A DNA stretch of 8,493 nucleotides from Pedobacter sp. UBA1654 (GTDB lineage: Bacteria > Bacteroidota > Bacteroidia > Sphingobacteriales > Sphingobacteriaceae): the NCBI GenBank assembly GCA_002320935.1, contig DCLG01000094.1:32370-40862 (forward strand), given 5' to 3'. This document shows positions 1 to 4,870 of the stretch, one piece after another. Below the pieces are notes generated by a model, which saw nothing but the letters and a program-made list of their open reading frames with translations, made no database searches and was not told where the DNA came from. How positions within the stretch are numbered: the stretch's first letter is position 1; the number at the start of each line of letters is the position of its first letter. A program made the translations under genes and the position numbers.

Positions 1-1
1 A

Positions 2-904
2 AATGTGCCAGGTTGCGCATTGGCGATTGAAGAAATACTGCTTGAAGCTGGGTTTCCGGAACACGCTTTTCAAACCCTGCTCATGGACAGTAAGGCTACA
101 GGAAAAGTAATCGGACATCCACTGGTTAGAGCAGTAACACTTACGGGTAGCACGGAAGCCGGGATGCAGGTAGCGCAGCAGGCAGCAGCTTTGTTAAAAA
201 AGTCGGTGCTGGAACTCGGCGGCAGTGACGCCTACCTGGTCCTTGAAGACGCAGACCTTGAATTTGCAGCGGAAACTTGTGTGCAAAGCCGGTTGATCAA
301 CAATGGCCAAAGTTGTATTGCCGCTAAACGATTTATCCTGCTTGATGGAATAGCGGACGAATTTACGCAGCTCTTCAAAGAAAAAATGGCGACCAGAATT
401 ACAGGAGATCCATTAGATAATGATACCCAGCTCGGGCCTATGGCCAGGAAAGATCTCCGTGACGAATTACACCACGAAGTGCAAAAGAATATACAGGCAG
501 GTGCCAGATGTATTTTAGGCGGTGCGATCCCTGATCTCCCAGGGAATCATGCTTTTTATACACCGACTATACTCACCGATATTAAAAAAGGTATGCCTGC
601 TTATGAGGATGAAACCTTTGGACCCGTTGCCTCAATGATTAAAGTAGCAAGTATTGAAGAAGCAGTATTTGTGGCCAATGATACCCGGTTCGGGCTTGGG
701 GCCGCAGTTTTTAGTCGTGACCTTGAAGTTGCGGAACGCCTGGCCAAGGAAGAGTTGCAAGCGGGCGCTTGCTTTGTAAATAGTTTCGTCAAGTCCGATC
801 CACGCTTACCTTTTGGCGGCATCAAAGGCTCTGGATACGGAAGGGAACTTGGATTGGTTGGCATGCATGAATTTGTGAACATCAAAACAGTATATCGCGC
901 TTAG
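2..904 (+). CDS. sad: NAD(P)-dependent succinate-semialdehyde dehydrogenase, Sad/YneI type (5' partial)
   Basis: Aldehyde dehydrogenase superfamily; members of this subgroup oxidise succinate semialdehyde to succinate in the cytoplasm (GABA and related catabolism). The frame is open to the left edge, so this is the C-terminal part, about 300 of the family's roughly 460 residues; the GTG at 5 is an internal Val codon, not a start. Numbering from that Val: nucleotide-binding TGSTEAG at 47-53, general-base Glu70 in LELGGSDAY, catalytic Cys104 in NNGQSCIAAKRF, the ETFGPVA motif near 200, and the C-terminal PFGGIKGSGYGRELG and HEFVNIKTV stretches. The LGPMARKDLRDELHHEV block is close to what I remember of E. 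coli YneI, which is why I prefer Sad over GabD; many annotators would write gabD. The substrate is inferred from family only. No frameshift or missing catalytic residue is seen. The next plus-strand gene begins 88 nt downstream. Confidence 0.9.
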   Translation, partial: NVPGCALAIEEILLEAGFPEHAFQTLLMDSKATGKVIGHPLVRAVTLTGSTEAGMQVAQQAAALLKKSVLELGGSDAYLVLEDADLEFAAETCVQSRLINNGQSCIAAKRFILLDGIADEFTQLFKEKMATRITGDPLDNDTQLGPMARKDLRDELHHEVQKNIQAGARCILGGAIPDLPGNHAFYTPTILTDIKKGMPAYEDETFGPVASMIKVASIEEAVFVANDTRFGLGAAVFSRDLEVAERLAKEELQAGACFVNSFVKSDPRLPFGGIKGSGYGRELGLVGMHEFVNIKTVYRA

Positions 905-939
905 ATGATTTAATAACTTGTTCAGTTTTTGTAGATGGC

Positions 940-964
940 AATTAAATGTTTTTGGCATTTAATT
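940..964 (+). terminator. AT-rich stem-loop after the dehydrogenase gene, possible terminator
   Basis: A perfect 9-bp inverted repeat, AATTAAATG (940-948) and CATTTAATT (956-964), encloses a 7-nt loop, TTTTTGG. It lies 35 nt after the dehydrogenase stop and is followed by a T-rich stretch (TTGGTTTATCATTT). Only one G-C pair is in the stem, so it would be a weak intrinsic terminator. It sits 28 nt before the start of the next gene, so it could instead be a regulatory dyad of that gene. Confidence 0.35.
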
Positions 965-992
965 TGGTTTATCATTTAAAAACCAGCATACT

Positions 993-1217
993 ATGAAAAC
1001 TTTACCAAACTTAAAACAGATTACTTATGGTGTTATAATCGTTGCATTTCCATTCATTTTTTCCGCATCTGACGGTTTAAAGAAACCTGAAGTTCAACCA
1101 AGGCCGAAAAAGCAATACACCTTCCCTGTTAACAGCCCTGAGGAAACCATAAATATCTTAAAGGTTACGGTTGATAGCCTAAAAAGCAGCAGCAATAAAG
1201 TTGCCTTATCGAACTAA
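993..1217 (+). CDS. small exported or membrane-anchored protein of unknown function
   Basis: I do not recognise this 74-aa protein. It starts with a short basic, polar region (MKTLPNLKQ), then a hydrophobic segment at about residues 11-24 (TYGVIIVAFPFIFS), followed by a Lys/Pro-rich stretch (KKPEVQPRPKK at about 30-40) and a polar C-terminal half. This reads as a signal peptide, with a possible cleavage near residues 25-28, or as a single N-terminal membrane anchor; the bulk would be periplasmic. It contains no cysteine, so it is not a lipoprotein. The ATG has no Shine-Dalgarno but is preceded by A-rich sequence, as is usual in Bacteroidota. It is 88 nt downstream of the dehydrogenase and 352 nt upstream of the transpeptidase, so it is probably its own unit. 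Its signal-like N-terminus and sensible start support a real gene, but no homology argument is available. Confidence 0.6.
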   Translation: MKTLPNLKQITYGVIIVAFPFIFSASDGLKKPEVQPRPKKQYTFPVNSPEETINILKVTVDSLKSSSNKVALSN

Positions 1218-1308
1218 ATGCAATTGATAGATCGAAAACTGATGTTTAAAATATACAACCCTGCCTAGCTTGGCATTAATGTCGCTAAGACAACTTCTTT
1301 ATTCTTAT

Positions 1309-1351
1309 AAATAATCCGCGCCCCCCTCCCCTGAGCGTGATCGGGTTATTT
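1309..1351 (+). terminator. possible hairpin with 23-nt C-rich loop
   Basis: AAATAATCCG (1309-1318) can pair with CGGGTTATTT (1342-1351): 10 bp including one T-G wobble, around a 23-nt loop that contains a striking C-rich run (1319-1331). The right arm ends in T residues, which would fit a terminator for the upstream small gene. The large loop and the 91-nt distance from that gene's stop make this tentative. Confidence 0.3.
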
Positions 1352-1377
1352 TCCCATTTAACATGCGGCCACATAGT

Positions 1378-1392
1378 TTAGAATCATTCTAA
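1378..1392. promoter_or_regulatory. 7-1-7 inverted repeat, Fur/PerR-box-like operator candidate
   Basis: TTAGAATCATTCTAA is a perfect 7-1-7 dyad. This is the architecture of Fur-family boxes; it differs from the Bacillus PerR consensus TTATAATnATTATAA at one symmetric position in each half. It lies 32 nt upstream of the -33 element of the downstream promoter. Binding by a Fur-family regulator is inference; no such regulator gene is in the window. Confidence 0.4.
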
Positions 1393-1424
1393 GAAAGTCA
1401 CATGAAGGTAAAACGAAACTTTCC

Positions 1425-1457
1425 TTTGTAATAAAGCTGATAGAATCCTTATCTTTG
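1425..1457 (+). promoter_or_regulatory. Bacteroidota sigma-ABfr-type promoter for the YkuD_2 gene
   Basis: TTTG at 1425-1428 and TATCTTTG at 1450-1457 are exact matches to the -33 (TTTG) and -7 (TAnnTTTG) elements, separated by 21 nt, within the usual range. Transcription would start at about 1463-1466, giving a leader of about 105 nt before the ATG at 1570. This is the only full-consensus promoter I could see in the window. Confidence 0.75.
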
Positions 1458-1467
1458 ATATATCAAA
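1454..1467. promoter_or_regulatory. 14-bp perfect palindrome over the -7 element, operator candidate
   Basis: TTTGATATATCAAA is its own reverse complement. It includes the TTTG of the -7 box and extends across the likely start site, so a protein bound there would block RNA polymerase. One arm recurs downstream: ATATCAAAAGC at 1460-1470 and ATATCAAAGGC at 1495-1505 (10 of 11 identical). A role as operator is inferred from position and symmetry only. Confidence 0.45.
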
Positions 1468-1569
1468 AGCAAGCAGCTTTACTCACACCTCCTAATATCA
1501 AAGGCTTATCGATTCCAACCCCTACCTTTATAATCGTATAATACCCCATAGCAAACCAAACATAAACCT

Positions 1570-2412
1570 ATGAGAAAGTACATTTTAGCAGGCGCAGGAT
1601 CTTTACTAGTAACTTTATCAGTCATGATTAGCGGATGGATGCCGAGAACTGAATCAGCATCACTGCCACATACTGCAGTTTCGAGTACCGAAACACCAGC
1701 TCCCATTTCCGTAGACTCATTATACAACAGGTATCTGGACGATCTTTATCTTAGTGCTGATTTAGGCGCAAGTGGTCTGGACCAGGTCGTATTTGAAAAG
1801 GCAGTTACCGGTTTTTACAATTTGAAAAATGCCGGAAAAATCTCTTCTGAGAAATCAATTATCAGTATAGCAGACATGAATCAGTCCAGTAGCAGCAAAC
1901 GGCTGTGGGTAATTGACCTGGATAAAAAAGAAGTGATCCTAAATACCTGGGTTGCTCATGGAAAGAACACTGGTGATGATAAAGCAACCCGTTTTTCAAA
2001 CATCAATTCTTCAAATCAAAGTAGCCTTGGCTTCTACATTACCGGAGAGGTATATTATGGTAAACATGGCCGCTCTTTACGCCTAGATGGAATGGATAAT
2101 GGCTACAATGATAATGCACGTCGTCGTGCGATTGTAGTTCATGGTGCAGATTATGTAAGCCAGGGCACCATCAACGCACTAGGTCGCTTAGGCCGTAGCT
2201 TAGGCTGTCCCGCTGTTGCATCTCATTTGTCAGATAAACTGATCAACACCATCGAAGGTAAAACCGTATTATTCATCAACGGTGCTGATCAGCGTTATAC
2301 TTCTAAATATCTGGATAATCAATTGGCTGCGGCATTCGCAACCAACAGTCTAGATGGTACTGGTTCAGTGCAGGAACTACTTCCCACTAAGTCTTTGCAG
2401 GTAGGTATATAA
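1570..2412 (+). CDS. murein L,D-transpeptidase-like protein, YkuD_2 type, periplasmic
   Basis: A 280-aa protein. Residues about 1-31 form a signal peptide (basic MRK, hydrophobic core 5-22, possible cleavage after ESA at 28-30). A low-complexity Ser/Thr/Pro linker (about 31-48) and a helical region follow. The catalytic domain spans about 110-240: RLWVIDLDKKEV, the GFYITGEVYYGKHGRSLRLDGM block, His191-Gly192 in VVHGADYVS, and the active site Ser210-Leu-Gly-Cys213-Pro. Cys213 is the expected nucleophile. Families of this fold re-link peptidoglycan stem peptides (3-3 cross-links) or anchor proteins to murein in the periplasm; the YkuD_2 branch is less studied, so the exact reaction is inferred. 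The gene has its own promoter and a long leader. Its last 36 nt overlap the 3' end of the convergent YcbB-like gene. No Shine-Dalgarno precedes the ATG. Confidence 0.88.
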   Translation: MRKYILAGAGSLLVTLSVMISGWMPRTESASLPHTAVSSTETPAPISVDSLYNRYLDDLYLSADLGASGLDQVVFEKAVTGFYNLKNAGKISSEKSIISIADMNQSSSSKRLWVIDLDKKEVILNTWVAHGKNTGDDKATRFSNINSSNQSSLGFYITGEVYYGKHGRSLRLDGMDNGYNDNARRRAIVVHGADYVSQGTINALGRLGRSLGCPAVASHLSDKLINTIEGKTVLFINGADQRYTSKYLDNQLAAAFATNSLDGTGSVQELLPTKSLQVGI

Positions 2413-3918
2413 TACGATATCCAGGCCATAAACATCTTTTCTGAATTGAAGCGCCCCGCTTGGATCTGCCCAGGCGGTGAAGTATGTCAGGTACACAGGC
2501 GTCTTTTTAGGCAAAGCCAGATCTGTAGCTTCAGGATTATTGGATTCCATATTTTTCTTGATCAAATCGAATTTAGAACCATCACCAAATAAGGCGTGAG
2601 CAAGGTCTAATGGCTTCTCTACCCTAACGCAGCCATGGCTGAGTGCACGTTCTGCCTTGGTAAAGCCAGCCTTCGCGGGCGTATCATGCAAATACACACT
2701 GCTTGCGTTGTTAAATAAGAACTTAATTTTCCCAAGTGCATTGTCCTCACCCGGGCGTTGCTTAAACAAATACGCTTTTCCAGCGTCTGGTGCCGACCAG
2801 TCTATAGTCTCTGTATCCTCGATGATTTTACCATCTTTATATACATCAATATTGTTGTTAGAGAGATAATATGGATCGGCAGCGGCACTCTTGGTGATCT
2901 CGTTTGTCGCGATGCTTTGCGGAATGTTCCAAACCGGGTTTACCTGCACACTGTGGATTACACTATTTAACTGAGGTGTTTCTCTGGTAAATGGTCTATC
3001 CTTTTTAAGATCGTGCTCGTCATATTCGACAAGATTGTCCGTAAATTTGGTGTTTCGTCCCTCACCTACCACTACTTTCATATCCAGAATAGATTTTCCT
3101 TTTTCAATTACGTCAAGGCGGTAGTCAGCAATGTTTACAAGAACATACTTATCTTCTTTGGGTTTGTTTTTCCAACGCAAGCGTTCCAGGTTCACTGTTA
3201 GTACGCGTTTGCTCTCCTCAGGAGTCATTTTAACGTCTTTCACTCCGCCCATCAATGCCTTCTGTAGTGCTAAATATTGAGGATCTTTTGGCTGAATGCT
3301 GTCTAAATAGCTTTTGAGGTCCGTAAGTGTAAATATACGCTGCATTGAAGCGCTATCAGGTCTTTTCGTTTCCGTGTAATACCTGGCATAGATCCTTCTC
3401 GGACTTATCACGCCAAATTGCAGCGCATTGCTGTAGTTAATTAACGAATTGGCGGCCATTAGCTCCAGATCTGCTAAAGTTTGATAAGCTTCTTCTTTAG
3501 ATTTGATGGCTTTCTTGTCATAAAATTTGCTGATCAGCGTATTCAATGCACTTGTCTTGAAGTACTCAGGATCAAGTCCATGTTCATTAGCCCTGCTCAG
3601 GTAGGTAGTAATTACTTTCAGTTGGCCTTCAGGCAAATGCTTAAGAACCAATGCAGGCTCATATTCATTAGCTTCGTAGAATGCTGTAATTAGCTTCGGG
3701 TTATTGAGGGTAGAACGTTTAGCTTCCAACGTTTTCTTCAGTACTACTGCAAAGGTGTCACTTTGCAAATCTTTGAAGGCCTTGTTTTTAGTTTCGCCGT
3801 ATAGCGCTTGTGAGATGTCTGACCGGGTCTTTTTACATGATTGGATACCAAGGCTTGCAACCAGAAGCACCAGGCATACCGCCGTCATACGCTTAAATTT
3901 GAAATTCAGTTTGTTCAT
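2377..3918 (-). CDS. L,D-transpeptidase lipoprotein, YcbB/LdtD-like
   Basis: A 513-aa envelope enzyme expected to form 3-3 cross-links between meso-diaminopimelate residues of peptidoglycan. The N-terminus has a hydrophobic segment (about 12-25) ending in IQSC; Cys28 fits a lipobox, so the protein is probably lipid-anchored. Residues about 50-240 are the helical scaffold region seen in YcbB relatives, with the family-like LSRANEHGLDPEYF at 107-120. The YkuD catalytic domain covers about 255-460: YVLVNIADYRLDVIE, VNPVWNIPQSIATNEI (327-342), YLHDTP (His411) and the active site Ser427-His428-Gly-Cys430-Val-Arg. It is shorter than E. coli YcbB (about 615 aa), and I see no separate peptidoglycan-binding repeat. 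About 20 extra residues lie between VVVGEGRNT and TPQLNSV, where relatives run directly from VG to TP. It lies 50 nt downstream of the TerC gene on the same strand, so co-transcription is likely. Confidence 0.92.
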   Translation of the reverse strand: MNKLNFKFKRMTAVCLVLLVASLGIQSCKKTRSDISQALYGETKNKAFKDLQSDTFAVVLKKTLEAKRSTLNNPKLITAFYEANEYEPALVLKHLPEGQLKVITTYLSRANEHGLDPEYFKTSALNTLISKFYDKKAIKSKEEAYQTLADLELMAANSLINYSNALQFGVISPRRIYARYYTETKRPDSASMQRIFTLTDLKSYLDSIQPKDPQYLALQKALMGGVKDVKMTPEESKRVLTVNLERLRWKNKPKEDKYVLVNIADYRLDVIEKGKSILDMKVVVGEGRNTKFTDNLVEYDEHDLKKDRPFTRETPQLNSVIHSVQVNPVWNIPQSIATNEITKSAAADPYYLSNNNIDVYKDGKIIEDTETIDWSAPDAGKAYLFKQRPGEDNALGKIKFLFNNASSVYLHDTPAKAGFTKAERALSHGCVRVEKPLDLAHALFGDGSKFDLIKKNMESNNPEATDLALPKKTPVYLTYFTAWADPSGALQFRKDVYGLDIVLYTYLQRLSGK

Positions 3919-3968
3919 AGGTAATTATTGTGTGTTAAAAGATGCTTTTGCAATAACAAAAACTCAGT

Positions 3969-4763
3969 TTAAAGTTCCTCTTCAAGCCGGCCGGCTTTGT
4001 GATGAGGAAAATTAAATAGCATAGAAGTTATTATTGGAAGGATAAAAATCGCGACGGTTAGAACTGATACTGCAAGGTCGGCAGCTTCGCTGTCCAGAAA
4101 TTTAGTTAAGGGAGCCTCCGGAGCATAGTGCGTAATTACTGAAGCCGATAATTTAAGACCTAAAACGCCGATAACCAGGTAAGCTGCCGTTTCAAGAAAG
4201 GAGAACTTTTCCATTAGCTTAACAAAGCCCTGTGCTACGAAACGCATGGTGAGAATTCCAATAAACACGCCGATATAAATCAGGTAAATGTTGTCCGTAA
4301 AAGCTACTGCTGCAAACACATTATCAATAGAGAAAGCCAGGTCCATTAACTCCACAAGGGCAACAGTAGCCCAAAAATTACCGACTAGACCTACTGTGGC
4401 ACGATAGAACCAGTTTCGCTTTTTATCTATTGCTTCAATATGATGCTCTTCCTTCTTCTTCTTAAACTTCTTTAAAAAGTAAGTAACAGCCAGGAAGAGT
4501 AAATAAAATCCGCCAATTGGTTTTAACCACCAAATGGTAACCAACCAGGCTGCAAGCAACAGACAGATCCCGCGGAATACGTATGCACCAATGATACCAT
4601 ACCTTAATGCTTTCTCGCGTTGTTCTTTCGGCAAGTCCATCACCATTGTAGCCAGCACGGCTGCATTGTCTACCGAGAGCAGACTTTCAATGATAATTAG
4701 ATTTAAAATGATGAGTAAGCCCGCCTCAATGTCATTCCCCAGGATCGTGTGCAAAAAGTCCAT
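3969..4763 (-). CDS. TerC family integral membrane protein (putative metal ion exporter)
   Basis: A 264-aa polytopic inner-membrane protein with about seven hydrophobic segments. The family's duplicated acidic motifs are clear: ESLLSVDNAAVLA (Glu26, Asp32, Asn33) and ELMDLAFSIDNVFAAVAFT (Asp141, Asp147, Asn148). Between the halves lies a Lys/Glu/His-rich loop (98-116) with six lysines in eight residues. Characterised relatives (Bacillus YceF/YkoY, E. coli Alx) export manganese and help metallate secreted proteins; the tellurite label is historical. The ion exported here is unknown. The gene is 107 nt downstream of the symporter and 50 nt upstream of the YcbB-like gene, all on the same strand. 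I saw no convincing Bacteroidota promoter in the 107-nt gap and no room for a full yybP-ykoY manganese riboswitch plus promoter. A short AT palindrome (TTATTTGAAAATAA, 4787-4800) lies 23 nt before the ATG. Confidence 0.9.
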   Translation of the reverse strand: MDFLHTILGNDIEAGLLIILNLIIIESLLSVDNAAVLATMVMDLPKEQREKALRYGIIGAYVFRGICLLLAAWLVTIWWLKPIGGFYLLFLAVTYFLKKFKKKKEEHHIEAIDKKRNWFYRATVGLVGNFWATVALVELMDLAFSIDNVFAAVAFTDNIYLIYIGVFIGILTMRFVAQGFVKLMEKFSFLETAAYLVIGVLGLKLSASVITHYAPEAPLTKFLDSEAADLAVSVLTVAIFILPIITSMLFNFPHHKAGRLEEEL

Positions 4764-4853
4764 TTTTTTCTACGCTGTTTTGTAAGTTATTTGAAAATAA
4801 AGCGGAATATATAGGAAATATATGCAAGAACTAAGCCATAATACCCTTTTATA

Positions 4854-4868
4854 ACAAGATGATCTTGT
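4854..4868 (-). terminator. 7-1-7 dyad just after the symporter stop, weak hairpin or operator
   Basis: ACAAGATGATCTTGT is a perfect inverted repeat with a 1-nt centre, ending 2 nt beyond the symporter stop codon. As RNA on the minus strand it can fold as ACAAGA/UCUUGU with a 3-nt loop, but no U-run follows, so it is a poor intrinsic terminator. It could be an mRNA 3'-end stabiliser, or an operator for the TerC gene 91 nt away. Confidence 0.3.
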
Positions 4869-4870
4869 AT

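Larger units (their letters stand above)
1218..1569. other. 352-nt spacer without a gene, rich in dyads
   Basis: No frame longer than 16 codons starts inside it on the plus strand. It holds an imperfect palindrome TGCCtAGCTtGGCA (1262-1275), a possible hairpin with a C-rich loop (1309-1351), a perfect 7-1-7 dyad (1378-1392), a Bacteroidota promoter (1425-1457), a 14-bp palindrome on its -7 element (1454-1467), and a 5-bp stem AAAGC/GCTTT (1466-1480) near the predicted 5' end of the transcript. The last roughly 100 nt would be the leader of the transpeptidase gene. The sequence is AT-rich except for the C-rich run at 1316-1331. Confidence 0.7.

Noticed and set aside
5..7. GTG as the start of the dehydrogenase gene
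   Set aside because: The frame is open to the left edge and the missing N-terminal 150 or so residues of the family must lie outside the window.
601..885. 94-codon open frame on the minus strand, antisense to the dehydrogenase gene
   Set aside because: It is a shadow of a clearly conserved coding region and has no family-like motif.
1316..1331. Possible G-quadruplex on the minus strand opposite the C-rich run
   Set aside because: Only two solid G-tracts are present, and four are needed for an intramolecular quadruplex.
1486..1493. CACCTCCT, identical to part of the 16S rRNA 3' tail
   Set aside because: Eight bases in a spacer are expected by chance, no rRNA context surrounds it, and its position does not fit a ribosome-site role.
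1506..1727. 73-codon open frame on the minus strand over the transpeptidase leader and start
   Set aside because: It overlaps the signal peptide region of a convincing gene and has no coding-like features.
3704..4015. 103-codon open frame on the plus strand across the YcbB-like gene start and the TerC gene end
   Set aside because: It runs antisense to two well-supported genes and its translation shows no domain or signal.
4764..4870. Possible yybP-ykoY manganese riboswitch before the TerC gene
   Set aside because: The 107-nt gap lacks the conserved riboswitch core as far as I can read, and it would also need to hold a promoter.
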